This document shows, one piece after another, positions 11,793-24,258 of a DNA stretch of 64,000 nt. Position 1 is the stretch's first letter, and every line of letters starts with the position of its first letter. The notes beneath the pieces are model-generated. The model had not been told where the DNA came from. It saw only the letters and a list, made by a program, of their open reading frames with translations, and made no database searches. Source of the stretch: Sporothrix humicola. Its lineage: Eukaryota > Ascomycota > Sordariomycetes > Ophiostomatales > Ophiostomataceae. The stretch spans positions 372,001-436,000 of the forward strand of contig WNYE01000014.1 of NCBI GenBank assembly GCA_021396245.1. The letters run 5' to 3'. A program made the position numbers and the translations under genes.

Positions 11793-13548
11793 TCTTTTTG
11801 ACTTTTTGTTCATCTTTTTTTTTGTGTAAATGATTTCTTGTGGTTGATTATTTTTGTTTCAATGTCGAGACCCTATTTCGGCACCAACTTTGCCATGCCC
11901 CAAAACGTCATCCGAACTTTCTCGGCGCCCAGACTGCCGCCCTACAACGTGACGATGCAATATTGGACACATGGCACTGAAATAGAAGAAAAAAGGAAAG
12001 AAAGGGTCTTTTGTCAATGAGAAACCATAGGCCAAGGGTGAAGACGTTCAAAAAGTGTAGATTTGGGAATGAGGATGCCAATTGAGGCTTATGCAGGCCG
12101 AGAATGACCTGTTAATTGGCGATATGACGTTCTCATGTTGCCTGTTATTCCATTGGTTCGCTGCGGACTGTGCGTTTTGCATCCTCTGTTTTATATTGTC
12201 CATGCAGTGCCTTGCAGTGCAATGCGAAAGCAATGCAAAATCACGATTGTTCACACATATCTACACACATTTCTATTTGGTAACACACGGCCTTTTTACT
12301 GGCAATGCTGTGTTCCCGTTAGTCAGCCGTGCGGGAGGCGCCTGCCCCCGGACGCGGGGTGGTTGCCATTTTGTTCGTCTGTTTCCCTGTTGTCGTGTTG
12401 CAAAAAGTCGCAAGGCGTGGGGATTGCCTAAACGGGCAGTTGCGGGACAAGGCGAGACAAGACAAGGCAGGACCAAAGTGTTGGTTGAAAGTCCTCGCAA
12501 GTATGGAGTGAGAGGCAGTTACCATTCAATGGCAGGTGCGATCGAGGACACTTCGGAACCTTGGCACAAGCGAATGCTTACGGAAAGCGCAACCGAGCAT
12601 ATGGAAAACCTTGGAAGCTAAGTGAGAAACAAGCGAGCAGACTTTTCTCTCGGTTTTTTTTTTTCGAGTTCAACTCCTCCATAAAATCATATTCGCAATT
12701 GTCGCCAGAGCCGCGTTCAAGTGCCATTTCCACCTATTTATGGCCATCAACACCGGCAGCGGCAGGAAGGAACACGGTTGTCGGTGGATGCGCCATCCCG
12801 AAGCCCCGGAGGTCAATGGCGTCGTGCCGTCTTTGCTGGAGAAGGCGGCACGGTGGGTGTTGAAGGCTCTTTGAAGCTGTCTAGAGCGCGTCCATTGAGT
12901 GACGTTCTGTTGAAAAGCGTGGGTCGGGCGAGCACGCCATCGGGGCTAAAACGCACGCGGCAAAAAAAAAAAGTTTAAAGAAATAAAAAATCTGTAAAAG
13001 GCGAAGGGTCGCTGGGTCCCTCTTGACTAATAAGATTTTGGCGCTATTCGACGTCGTGTTGCTCCTTCCCTGCCCCTGCCCACCAACGTCACCATGGTAC
13101 GCAAGTACCTCCATAGCTTATAGTACAAGCGAAGTGGGAGGAATAGCGACAAACCATGTTCAAGATGTTACCAAATGACAGGTGGGAGCAGTGGACGGGT
13201 CATCGATCGACTAATATACTACTGAGGAATTGTACATCGATTACCATTTCTTCAACTAAGGACCCCTCCAAGCTAGACGACGCCGATAGTCCGCCGAACA
13301 AAAGTAAAAGTGTACTTGTACCTGCTCTTTCTTTCTTTTCTCGTCCCCCTCGTAGTTCCTTCCCCTCGTAGTTGAACCTGTTCTTTCCTTCTATTTTTTC
13401 TTTTCCTCCTTCTCTCCTTCCCTTTTCTTCTTTTCCTCTTTTCCTTTTCTTCCTCACTGCCCCTCGTTTTTCTCCTTTTCATCTTGTCTTCTCTTCCACC
13501 ACAGCAATATACCCCCCTCCTCCCCACAACCACACACACATCTACACA
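11793..13548. other. intergenic region upstream of ATP sulfurylase
   Basis: No gene recognised. The last 220 bp (13330-13548) is almost pure pyrimidine on the plus strand (CTTTTCTTCC-type tracts) and ends in a CA-rich stretch before the ATG. That is typical of promoters and leaders of strongly expressed filamentous-fungal genes. I searched by eye for a palindromic Cys3/MetR-type site expected for sulfur control and found no clear copy. Confidence 0.5.
11796..11801 (+). terminator. Pol III terminator of tRNA-Leu
   Basis: A run of T's directly after the tRNA 3' end, with a second, longer T run at about 11814-11823 as back-up. Confidence 0.7.
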
Positions 13549-15270
13549 ATGGCCAACACACCTCACGGCGGCGTCCTGAAGGACCTGCTCGCCCGCGATG
13601 CTCCTCGCCAGAGTGAGCTGGCCGCCGAGGCCGAGACCCTGCCGTCGCTTCTGCTCAGCGAGCGCCAGCTCTGCGATCTGGAGCTGCTGCTGACGGGTGG
13701 TTTCTCGCCTCTCGAGGGCTTCATGACCGAGAAGGACTACAACGGCGTGGTCAAGGACAACCGCCTGGCCGACGGCGCGCTCTTCAGTATGCCCATCACG
13801 CTGGACGTGAGCCAGGAGACCATTGCCGAGGTCGGCATCAAGGCCGGTGCCCGCATCACTCTGCGCGATCTCCGCGACGACCGCAACCTGGCGATCCTGA
13901 CCGTTGAGGACGTCTACCGCCCGGACAAGGCCCTCGAGGCCAAGGAGGTGTTTGGCGGCGACCCGGAGCACCCGGCCGTTAAGTACCTGTACGAGACCGC
14001 ACAGGAGTTCTACGTGGGCGGCAAGCTCGAGGCCGTCAACCGCCTGCAGCACTACGACTTTGTCGACCTGCGCTACACCCCTGCCGAGCTCCGCTCGCAC
14101 TTTGACAAGCTCGGCTGGACGCGCGTCGTCGCTTTCCAGACGCGCAACCCCATGCACCGTGCCCACCGCGAGCTGACTGTCCGTGCTGCTCGTTCGCAGC
14201 ACGCCAACGTGCTCATCCATCCTGTGGTCGGCCTGACCAAGCCCGGCGACATTGACCACTTTACGCGCGTGCGCGTCTACAAGGCACTGCTGCCCCGCTA
14301 CCCCAACGGCATGGCCGTCCTGGGTCTGCTGCCCCTGGCCATGCGCATGGGTGGTCCCCGCGAGGCCATCTGGCACGCCATTATCCGCAAGAACCACGGC
14401 GCCACGCACTTTATCGTTGGCCGTGACCACGCCGGCCCCGGCAAGAACAGCGCGGGCGTCGACTTCTACGGCCCGTACGATGCTCAGTACGCCGTTGAGA
14501 AGTACCGCGAGGAGCTTGGCATTGAGGTCGTGCCCTTCCAGATGATGACCTACCTGCCCGACAGCGACGAGTACGCCCCCGTCGACGAGGTCAAGGCCGG
14601 CACCCGCACCCTTAACATTTCCGGCACCGAGCTGCGCTCCCGCCTGCGCTCCGGCCGCGACATCCCCGAGTGGTTCTCGTACCCCGAGGTCGTCAGCGTC
14701 CTGCGCGAGTCGCACCCGCCCCGCGCCCGCCAGGGCTTCACTGTCTTCCTGACCGGCTACACCAACAGCGGCAAGGACCAGATTGCCCGCGCTCTGCAGC
14801 TGACCCTCAACCAGCAGGGCGGCCGCTCCGTCTCCATGCTGCTGGGCGAGACTGTCCGTGGCGAGCTGTCATCGGAGCTCGGCTTCAGCCGTGAGGACCG
14901 TGCCCGCAACATTGGCCGCATCGGTTTCGTTGCCAGCGAGCTTACCCGCTCGGGCGCCGCCGTCATTGCCGCCCCCATCGCCCCCTACGAGGACGCCCGC
15001 CAGCACGCCCGTGACCTGGTTGCCAAGCACGGTGACTTCTACCTGGTGCACGTCGCCACCCCGCTCGAGTACTGCGAGCGCACCGACAAGCGCGGCATCT
15101 ACGCCAAGGCCCGCCGCGGCGAGATCAAGGGCTTCACGGGCGTTGACGACCCGTACGAGGCCCCCACCAAGGCCGACCTGGTTGTCGACCTGGAGAAGCA
15201 GTCGGTCCGTGCTGTTGTCCACCAGATCATCCTGCTCCTCGAGAGCCAGGGTCTGCTGGACCGCTTCTAA
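13549..15270 (+). CDS. MET3: ATP sulfurylase (sulfate adenylyltransferase), fungal allosteric type
   Basis: Single exon, 573 residues, the usual length for filamentous fungi. The ATG follows a CA-rich leader and starts MANTPHGGVLKDLLARD. The catalytic domain shows QTRNPMHRAHREL (from residue 197) and GRDHAGPGKNS (from residue 291), the two ATP/sulfate-binding motifs. From about residue 395 there is an APS-kinase-like domain with P-loop-like GYTNSGKD (residue 403). In fungal enzymes this domain is catalytically dead and binds PAPS as an allosteric inhibitor. Reaction: ATP + sulfate to APS + pyrophosphate, the first step of sulfate assimilation, in the cytosol as a homohexamer (family knowledge). 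I see no frameshift or missing motif. A bifunctional PAPS synthase is excluded by domain order: kinase-like domain C-terminal, not N-terminal. Confidence 0.97.
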   Translation: MANTPHGGVLKDLLARDAPRQSELAAEAETLPSLLLSERQLCDLELLLTGGFSPLEGFMTEKDYNGVVKDNRLADGALFSMPITLDVSQETIAEVGIKAGARITLRDLRDDRNLAILTVEDVYRPDKALEAKEVFGGDPEHPAVKYLYETAQEFYVGGKLEAVNRLQHYDFVDLRYTPAELRSHFDKLGWTRVVAFQTRNPMHRAHRELTVRAARSQHANVLIHPVVGLTKPGDIDHFTRVRVYKALLPRYPNGMAVLGLLPLAMRMGGPREAIWHAIIRKNHGATHFIVGRDHAGPGKNSAGVDFYGPYDAQYAVEKYREELGIEVVPFQMMTYLPDSDEYAPVDEVKAGTRTLNISGTELRSRLRSGRDIPEWFSYPEVVSVLRESHPPRARQGFTVFLTGYTNSGKDQIARALQLTLNQQGGRSVSMLLGETVRGELSSELGFSREDRARNIGRIGFVASELTRSGAAVIAAPIAPYEDARQHARDLVAKHGDFYLVHVATPLEYCERTDKRGIYAKARRGEIKGFTGVDDPYEAPTKADLVVDLEKQSVRAVVHQIILLLESQGLLDRF

Positions 15271-16441
15271 GCGGAGAAGGAAGGCGAAGAGTTATGACGA
15301 GGAAACAATCATGATGGATACTGGGACACGAGGAAGAGGACCGACAAATGGCCCCCCTCGAATATAAAAAAGAGTTAGCGATAGACCTTTTTGTTTTTTG
15401 AGTACTTTTTTTTCTTTTTGGGATAAATGATAAACCAATTTCTGGAAACTTTTGGACAATGCTGTGATTGAGAGGTGGTGTTGGGCCGTTGTGTGTATTC
15501 AAGGTCGAAGCTGCAGGGATCATTCTCGTCAGATGAACTTTGTCGTATAAACGTCACGTGACTATATTCTACAGCCTCACAAATCACGACAAAACCGCGG
15601 CTGAAAGACTTCATTTGCTTCGTTTTCTGTTCAGTTTCTTCAGTTTGTCTCATTTTATGCATTTACTTCATACTCACAAAAGAAGGGAAGCACGTTGGTG
15701 CAGGTTCAGGGCCAGCCCCTGGGCTGATTGGCCAGACCTCCCCCTTTGCCAGATCTGAAACGAGGTTGAGGTTGCAGGCAAAAATAAGAGGGAGAAATAA
15801 GAACAAGAGCACAGCAGATGTTGCACTCTGTTTCTTTGGTGGCCGGATTCCCCACTCATCTGCGACGACACACAGATTTGGGAGAGAAAAGGCGACGAAG
15901 GGAAAAGAAAAGGCACGAGAATCGCAAACTTTCTTTGGCTGCATCTTGTTCTTGGTCGAGAACGCGTGTTTAAATTGACTGTGACATAAGATCGCAGGGG
16001 TTCTTTTGCATACAATTTAGCAGGATGTCTGATTGTTCTGGCCCTGTCGAGGTTTGTTATGGCACCCTATTTTTATCGTGACACCACAACACCAAAAAAG
16101 TGCCAGGGGATCCCCGACGTGAAGCGTCGCAACTGTCGCAGAATAAGGGGGCCACCACCAAAACTGTCCCAGAATGGGGACATGCTGTGTTTCTCCGGCC
16201 GTGTGTTTCCTCTCTCTTTTACCAGTGATCTCCCTCTTTTCTCTTCTATTGCCAGTTTTGCTGTTCTTTTTTCTCTTCGATTCTCTGTATCTGCATCTTC
16301 AATCTTTAATCATCATCCTCGACTTCTTTTCATCAACAGCCGGTCTGCTTTCATCTCGACGACATTCTCTCTTTTCGCTCTTCATTCTTCAGTATATCGA
16401 CTCTTTGATCCAGCCTCTCTCTCTCTTCCACCACTCTCAAA
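15271..16441. other. intergenic region
   Basis: 3' flank of ATP sulfurylase, then the promoter of the small secreted-protein gene. The stretch 16190-16440 is T/C-rich on the plus strand, a typical leader. I see no RNA gene or further coding sequence. Confidence 0.5.
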
Positions 16442-16677
16442 ATGAAGTTCTCGTTGATCGCTTTCATCGCCGCTGCGGCCACGACTGTCTCGGCCGGTGT
16501 TGTTATTACGCCCGTCTTTTCCGACCAGGTCGTGCCCAAGGACTCGGGTGACTGCTTCTTTGGCGTCACGACGCCGCAAGGTTGCGCGTAAGTCTTCTTG
16601 GTGACGGTGCATATCTAATGTCGAGGTCATTGTTGCTAACATTCGACAGACCACTCCGCAAGGCCAAGACAGCATAG
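16442..16677 (+). CDS. small secreted protein, 57 residues, two exons
   Basis: Exons 16442-16587 and 16650-16677. The 62-nt intron has a GTAAGT donor, a GCTAAC branch site and a GACAG acceptor; phase 2 joins to give Cys-Ala. The first 18 residues, MKFSLIAFIAAAATTVSA, form a textbook signal peptide with an Ala-x-Ala-like cut site. The mature part is about 39 residues with only two cysteines (residues 38 and 48, possibly one disulfide) and a basic tail LRKAKTA. I recognise no family. The pyrimidine-rich leader and good splice signals favour a real gene. It could be an effector-like or hydrophobin-unrelated secreted peptide; function unknown. Confidence 0.72.
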
Positions 16678-17561
16678 GCTTGACAACAAACGATCTATTA
16701 ATTATCGAGTCATGCATCGAAGTCCACCGTGATATCAACAATGGCTCCTGTCTCGACCGAGTCTCGAGTCGACTTCGTATGATATCGACCTCGAAGACAA
16801 ACGACATTTGCATCCCGACATGACCCATGATTGGTCGACATCACACATGGTCAACCTTTCGATCCACCACCATCTCGACAAACAACTCTCCTTCTTTTGT
16901 CGACTGTTTTGACCAACTGGGCGGCAGACAGTACATATATTCTCATCGAGTCTTTATTCTTTCATCATGAAGCCCATGCTTCAAGGAGGGCATCACGAAC
17001 CCTCATTCTTGTTTCTTTTTCAGCGTTAGAGACTACCCCTTATTTTGTATACTTTTTTCTTTTCTTTTCATTCCTAGATATGGAATGCACTATACAGTAG
17101 GCACATATACATATTATCACCAAAAAGATAGCCAAATAGAGGAACCGTGTTCACTCGATCGATACGTGCTGGATGTGCTCTGTCAATGAAGAGATACCCA
17201 ATTCGTATAAAATACCCGACATTCTCACATCGCTCCTTCTTTGTTTGCGATCGGAAATTTATTGCCTGAACGGGAAGAAGAATATCAATTATGTTTTGTT
17301 CGGAAGGTGATTCCTTAAAGCTCATCTACTCTAGACAAAGACGAAAAGTGCGAGCGCAAAAATGCAAAAGGTCCTCCCTACTCAAAACAGTAAACCAGTA
17401 AACAATACAGAAAAAAAGACAAGTGCAAGAAAGACAAAAACAATGACGGAAAAAAACAGAAAACTGGTAAGGCGTAAAGTCGTAAATCTCGTCGCTGCTC
17501 CCCTTTTTAGTCGTACACAAAATATATATAATGATGTTGTCCATCACAAGGACCGTCGGCT
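16678..17561. other. convergent intergenic region
   Basis: 3' flanks of the small secreted-protein gene (+) and the NT-C2 gene (-). AT-rich, with no coding sequence or RNA gene that I can support. Confidence 0.5.
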
Positions 17562-19846
17562 CTAGGACGATGCTGCAATGGAGCCCGGTAGCTTCCACGC
17601 CACAAAATCGTCGCGGATCTCGTACTCGTGCACCTCGCGTGCACGGTGGGTCTCCTCGTCGAGGCCGCTGCCGTTTCCACTGCCGTTGCCACTGCCGTGA
17701 CCGCTGTTGTTGCCGCCGCTGCTCTTACGGCTGCCGCTGCTAAGAACACGGCCACCCGCGGAGCGTCTGCCGTTGCCGCCGCCGCTGCCACCACTTCCCT
17801 TGCTGCCGGTGCTGCGTGCACCGGCCGAGCCCAGGTTCTCAAAGCTGTCGTCGCGGCGGTGGCTAAAGTTGAACGACGACGGAGACTGTGGCTGTTGAGG
17901 ACCCGGGCTGCTGCGGCTGCTCCGCGAGCCCAGGGCCATGGCCATAGCAGACGTGTGTGTTGGCAGGTCGTTGTTGTGGCTGCTGTGGATGTTGAAGTTG
18001 TCGTTTTGCGGTGTGACGGTGCGGTCGCTCAAGCCGCTAAGCTCGCGGCTCTGTAGGCGATACTGTTTTCCGGCGAGGGCCGAGGTCGATGAAGATGTCG
18101 CAATGCCCTGCTGTTGTGGGCCGGCACCACCGCGGAATTTGCGAATGTCGCTTGGCCGCAGTGTCGCCGTGTTGCCTGCCCCGCCATACTCGCGGTCGTC
18201 GTCGTCGTCAACATCGTTGTTGCCGCTTCCGGTATGGTTGACGTTGCTGCTGCTCGTGTTGGCGCTACTACCGCTACCGCTGCCACCGTCTTCACCGCTG
18301 CTTCCGCCCCCACGGTCTCTAAAGCGGCTCTTGAGTGGCGACGATGCCGACTGACCGCCAGCCGAGCTTGAGCCTGTGAGCGAAACCGGCAGCGTCTTAC
18401 GCCGGATGGGACCCAGCTTGGGCAGTAGGTTGTGGTGCTTCTTTCCGCCAGAAGACGTGCGGCTTGGCACAGCCGATCGTTGTGCAAAGTCCTCTTCATC
18501 GCCTTCTTCGTGAATCGAGGAGGGCGTTGGCGAAGCAGGCGACCAGCCCTGCCGCACTTTCACGGCACCGAGCGAAGTACCTGCAGGCATGGGCGCTCTA
18601 GACTTGCTGCCGTGGTGATGATCGCGGTGCTGGCCGTGCTGGTGTGCAGAAGTCGCAGAGATCATGTGCTGTGCCGTATGCATAAACTCGTACCGCTCCG
18701 ACCGGAACCCGTCGCCGCCGCTGAAGATGTCCTCAATGCACTCGTCTGCAGGCAGCTCGCCGGCCTGGCACGCCCACGACGCTGCGAGGGCACGGCGGTA
18801 GACGTCCTGGATCTCTGCCGTTTCGTGGCCCTTGGCGGCGGAGCTGCCAGCCATCATAGCGCCGATAACGCCACCGACGGCCGCAAAGTCGTCGTGGTCG
18901 TCGACAAGGTCGCCGCTGCCCATGGTCTCCGTGCTGGCCACGATGCCCGTGATGCCGCCAAAGACGGGCGCGCTCTTGAGTGGCGGTGCCACGTAGTTGC
19001 GCTCACCGTCGACCTGCAGCATCAAGATGCTGATCTTGAGCGTGCTGTTGATCTTGCTGTCCTGCATGAGGTAACGGCGGATCACGCCGTCCTCGACAGC
19101 CGAGCCGCCCGACGTTGAGAGAGACGCCACCGAGGAGCCTGCTGTCGAAGAAGGGCCGCCAGGGCCAGACGCGGTTGAGTCGATGGTGCCGACGGTGGTG
19201 CCGAGAGTACTGCTCTTGCTCATCGAGCTGCGGTGCCTTGCGTGCCACCCGCCGGGTGTACTGCTCCCATGTTCGCGGGAGCCATGTGAATCGGGTGTCG
19301 TTGGCCGTGTGTCACGCTGAATGGCCTCGCTCTCGGCGACATATTCGGCCAAGTTCAAGGAGACCTTGCCCAAAACTATCTTCTCATCGCGACCGGCGCC
19401 ATGGTTTTCAAATTCTTGGGAGATCTCAAACTCGATTGGGTAGTCGGAGAGGCGGTTGTTGCGGTCGACCACCAGCCGTAGTGGGATGATCTTGGAGTAG
19501 TCGTACTCGACACGGTGGTTTGCAATGGGCCGCTTGTGGGTCCGGCCACGATGCTCACTATGTATGCTGTGGGGGAGGTGCCATTTTACAGACGATGTGC
19601 CCGACACCAATGGGACATTGTTGAGGTCATAGATCTTGAGATGAAGCTCAAATTTTGGCTTCAAGAGAGAGTAATGTTAGTTTCGAGTCCGCACAAACAT
19701 AGTAATACAATATACAAACGCTTGGCATCCAGTGGACGTGGACGGCTTGTATTAGAGGACTGTACCTTTCTCGATTTATGAACTGGAACAGTCAGGTCAG
19801 CAATTGCTTTACCGCTGGACGGTATTTTGAAGGGAAACGAAGACAT
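17562..19846 (-). CDS. EEIG1/EHBP1 N-terminal C2-domain protein
   Basis: Exons 19846-19766 and 19658-17562. The intron (107 bp, GTACAG donor, ACTAAC branch site, TTGAAG acceptor) joins in phase 0, giving 725 residues. Exon 1 ends VPVHKSRK and exon 2 continues PKFELHLKIYDLNNVPLV, then VKWHLPHSIHSEH and RGRTHKRPIANHRVEYDY. This is the NT-C2 (PF10358) pattern in fungal proteins. The C2-like region spans about residues 25-240 and includes a Ser/Gly-rich insertion. The rest is Ser/Gly/Asn-rich and probably disordered. Family knowledge: NT-C2 proteins link membranes to actin or endosomal traffic in animals; the fungal role is poorly defined. The downstream ATG in exon 2 is not used, because the conserved core starts right at the splice junction. 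Confidence 0.87.
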
Positions 19847-19987
19847 GATAGGCAGGTGTGAAAAATTAAAGAGAGAGGAGGGTCATGAAGTGAAGGGGCG
19901 TGGACGTGAACGTGAATGGCATATATGTAAGAAAGATGAGGGGCGATGTGTTGTGGAATAGGTAGATAATGTGGCTAGCAACCGTAT

Positions 19988-20028
19988 CAATGGCAATGGC
20001 AATGGCAATGGCAATGGCAATGGCAATG
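19988..20028. repeat. (CAATGG)n hexanucleotide microsatellite
   Basis: Almost seven perfect tandem copies of CAATGG, about 140 bp upstream of the NT-C2 gene start and on the far side of its ATG, so not translated in that gene. Confidence 0.93.
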
Positions 20029-23000
20029 ATACGGCGGCACCAACACTTGCTCTCCCCGTCTTTGTCTCCTGTCAGTCTGGCCACTCTGCCTCTCCAAAGA
20101 GGAGGAAATATGAAGAGCACACGATACTCCAAATATTATTTATCATTCGTGGCCGGCAACCAATTTCCTTGGCCGCTTGCCCACAAGCTTCCTTCCCCCA
20201 CCCTTGTCTACCCCAGGTTTTTCCTAATGCATGCAATAGGAAGACTTGTGGCGTGTCTAGGGTTCCAGTCAAACTTGTGAGGGGGTAGTCGAGCGGTTTT
20301 TTTTGTGGTGGAGAGCGGGAAGGAGGAGACGAGGGATGTATGTAGGTGGTGTAGGTAGGGCAAGGTGAGATATGTGGAAGGGGTGAAGAGGGAGGAAGAG
20401 AGTGAGGGTGTATTATACGAGTGAGGCGGGAAGGGTGAGAGAGATATGTTGGCAAGAATAGCCGTGATGGTATTGGACGGGAGGATAAGGAGAAACAAGT
20501 CAACGGAGTAAAGAAGGAGATAAAGGACGGGAAACAAAGAAATACGAGTGAGGGGGTTGACAATGGGTTGAAAAGGGTAAGGAGTAAGACCGGGACAACC
20601 AATGTGTGTTGGATGGATGTGTGGACGTTGAGATAGTGGTGACAGGTGAAAGAATGAAAAGTTGAAAACGCCACAGTGTGGTTGAGGGTGAGGTGAGAGT
20701 GAAAGGGGAGGTGGGAGGCGCAAAAGCTAAAAAAGAAAACAAAAAGAACAAAAAAGAAACATGTCTTGACGACATTTGGTAAGCTTACTGAGGGAGGTCA
20801 TGGTGAAATATTATTAGACAGACAGTGATCCAGGAACAAGGTACACGGAACACGGAACGTGGACGAGGACGGAAAGGGCCAGTTCCTGGCAGGTCCCAGT
20901 CCAGTCCCAATTCCAAATCTGGGCTCGGACTTGAACTTGAGCTTGAGCTTGACGGCCGGCTTGAGGACTGCAGCAGGTGAGAGTTTGCGAACTTGGAGGA
21001 GTGCAAGGCCCGCCGCCGCGTCCTGCTTGGGGATCTTGGTTCCCACCGACGGGGAAGAGAAAGTGCTTATTTTTGCTCTTTACACGTGTGGCGAGATTCG
21101 GCGGAGATGTTGCGTGGTGTTTACCATGGGACGGATGCCCAAGCAGATTCCAAACGGGGCCCCAAAGAAGAAGGAATGATGTGTGATAGGGCGTGTTGGT
21201 GTATTGCTTTGAGAGCCGCTCGAACGTCGAAAAGGCGAACGATGCACGAAACGCGCGAAAAGTGTCCACTCACACGCAGAGAGGCTACTTTTTCCCACAA
21301 AATAATGTGGACGCGAGAGAGACCGAGAGCGAAACCTCAAGTCAAACTCGAGTCAGGGTGATGCGAAAATGTCGCGCGCAAGATGGTGAATGACGCGCGG
21401 ATGGCCCGGACCTGAGGCTCGGAGAGTAAAAAGAAGACAGATGCCCTCGTAGTGCTAAAAAGGGGGGGGACGAAGAGAGAGGGGGGGCCTGTTTCCGTTT
21501 CCTGCGATATGGGTCCAATGGTTCCAATGCGCCGGAGAGAGCGACACGAACCAGAGCGAAGGGTTTCGACCGTTGAAATTGGAAAAAGATGGGCGGCGCG
21601 CGAATAGAAGTGCACAGAAAGAACAAGACAGAAAGAACTGGGCCTGGGCCTTGACTCGAGTTGGAGAAAGACGAACGATCTTGAAGACGATCCAAGCCCG
21701 AAAAGGATCAGGTATTTTCAGAAAAGGAGGAACGAGACCCAGCGACAAGCCGGGGAACAAAAAGCTTGTGTCCAAGGACTCAAGTCAATAAAAGAAGGAT
21801 CTAAATGAATAAAAGCCGCGCGCCGTAGGATGCTCCGTATTTTTGATATTTTTGTGGCCTTTTTGGAGTCTTTTTCTGGAGTATCTGTGCCTCCGTCGTC
21901 TCGTAGTGCGACGTTGACGACGTCCGAACGTCTGCACGAAGTCAGAGCTATGTGGGTGAGAATCGTGCCTTGGGTAAGGCGTTTCCACCTCCTATTCGAC
22001 GGTGGCGATGTCAAACAGCGCAGACTGGCAAGCGACTGGGGTGGTCCACGACGCAAGAAAATGCGGCTAAAACTAGCGCGGGAGTGAGATTGAAAAGCGA
22101 AGGGGACAGGTTTACCAGATGCAGCAAAGCAGCCAGGAAGGAATGCAGACCGAGAGAGGGGAGGATGGTAGAGGGGGGTGAAGTGAGCGACACAGATATT
22201 GGACAGATATTGTCAGAGACAAAAACGACAAATACGCTCGGAAAATTCAAAGAAAGGAATGAGAGTCAAGAGGACAAAGGTCTTAAGATAAGGAAATGAA
22301 TGCAGACCACAGGTGGCCAGACCGAGCAGGGGAGCAATATGTAGGAGCGTAAAAAGATAGGGGGCGACACGATGCAATATTTCTGGCGATGGCGAGAGGT
22401 GCGCTGACGAGGACCCAGGTCCTGAGATCTGAGATGGCCTTGGTCTTTTGCCCAGACACAGGTAGATATTAGAGGCCAAAGTGGTTCGTGGATTGAACAA
22501 AACAAGAGTCTCCAACCCTCCAAGCCTCCAAACAAACGGACGAGTGTGCCGGAGATACACGCGGAGGTGATGACGAGCAGCAAACAAAGGCCCTAGTGTT
22601 CTGGGGAGAGATACTTGTAAGCTGGCCGTAGCAGAGGCGAGATACCGTGGGACAAAGGATATTGGGCGAAAATAGAGAGAACAACGAGTCTCGAAGGTCT
22701 CAGCCCTCAGGGCGCCCGCCGTAATGAATAATATTGCTCCGTCAATTCCGGGCGGGTCATTAAAGTGATTTAGTCCTTTTTGGCGCAGGGGGCAAGGGGT
22801 AATTGGAGACGACGAGGCAGAAGAACCAGAAGGACCAGAAGACAGTAGACTCCAATTGACAGTCGAGACAGTTGTGTCAAATTGTGCCAAAACCCCAAGC
22901 TGGCATTGCCGGCGGCCGATTTTGAAGCTGTTTTTGGAGACAATGGAGAGTGGGCTAAGCACTAGAAAGTGACTAGTACTGAGTACGTCGTAGCTCTGGA

Positions 23001-24235
23001 TGGGATGAACGATGGAATAAAGGGATGTTGGCTGAGGTGGAGGCGGAGGTGGAGAATGATGATGTAGCTGATGCGCGGATGGATGCAGATGGTGATGTGA
23101 TGCAGGTGGTGATGCAGATGGCGATGAAAAGTTGGAATTGAGGGAGAGAGAGCAGGAAGAGAAAAGGAGGCAAAAGAAGGCAAAAACGGCGATGAGACGG
23201 GAAGGACGAGACACGATTCCAGATGGCAGCCGGATATGCTCGATCTGGAAGGAAAGAGCAAAGGCTGGACGCGGCTTTGTCACGACCGGTCTGCGTTGTG
23301 GTTGTCTAATTGCGTTGGGAAAGAGCCATCAAACAAGATAGAATGGTACACACACCTCAAGCCGTGTTTTCTGGTGTGCGCTGCCGTCTTTCCTTGGGAA
23401 AGTCGTAATTGATTCTCATCCGTTCTTTCTGTTCTTTGCCTCGACCAATTGTTTTGTGGGACACACCTTCCGTCGTTGCGACGTACCGAAAGGGAAACGA
23501 AATGGAAGGGAAGGCGAGACCTGGACCGGCCACAAACACACCACACAAAATGGAAACGAGGGTTGTGGATTTTGTGGAATGTGGAATGAGCGACCCAGCA
23601 AGACAACCCCAGTTGCTGTGCGTACCCACTGGAACCGGAAAGACAAGTGAAAAGGCAAGAGACAAGAGACAAGCAAAAAAAGGCTGCTTTCGGGAGGGTG
23701 GTGGCAGGCCCCACTATTTTCTAGAACCAGTTAATTCAGAACGAACGTGATAACTGAGCCTAGCAGTCAGCGGCCTTCAGTTGACTTTTGGCAGTTGACA
23801 AGAGACAAGAGACATCACTGCAACGTGCATACAACGTTGACTCTGAGACGGCGAGATTCGTGAGGGTTGGATACGGACTTCGGAGCATCTTTCTGCAGCA
23901 CAGGAACATTGCAGAATCGATAAATTCCCTCGCCTCTGCACATGCAGCACGCAAGATAAGGCACGATGTTGCCGAAACTGAGCGAGAAGGAGGGAAAGGA
24001 GGAAAAAGAAGGGAAAGAAGGCGGGGAATTTGTCAGGAAGGAAACGCAGAGTAAGTCGGCTATCTCAAGTCTGAGTTTTGAGAGAAACATCGTGTCGCCA
24101 TATTATTTGATTTACACTTGAGGAGAGTCGCACAATACTCGCACAGCCCTCACGAGTAACAAGGCCAAGGAAAATAATTCCAGGGAACGATCTCAAATCT
24201 CAAATAGACGATCTGGGGAAAAAGGCCCTGAGTCT

Positions 24236-24258
24236 TCAGCCCTCAGCCCTCAGCCCTC
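24236..24258. repeat. short tandem repeat, CAGCCCT units
   Basis: About three tandem copies of the 7-bp unit CAGCCCT inside the gene-free interval. Confidence 0.8.

Noticed and set aside
11863..12020. 52-codon frame just after the tRNA-Leu
   Set aside because: Short, no motif, no splice evidence and no conserved context.
12560..13548. Search for a Cys3/MetR-type operator before ATP sulfurylase
   Set aside because: No convincing palindromic copy was found by eye; sulfur control cannot be claimed from this sequence.
13273..14715. 480-codon minus-strand frame opposite ATP sulfurylase
   Set aside because: Antisense shadow of a GC-rich conserved gene; Val/Leu/Ala/Gly-rich and without any domain.
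22213..23283. 356-codon minus-strand open frame
   Set aside because: Translation is Ser/Pro/Leu/Phe-rich from CT tracts, with no motif and no gene-like codon pattern; more likely leader or intergenic sequence.
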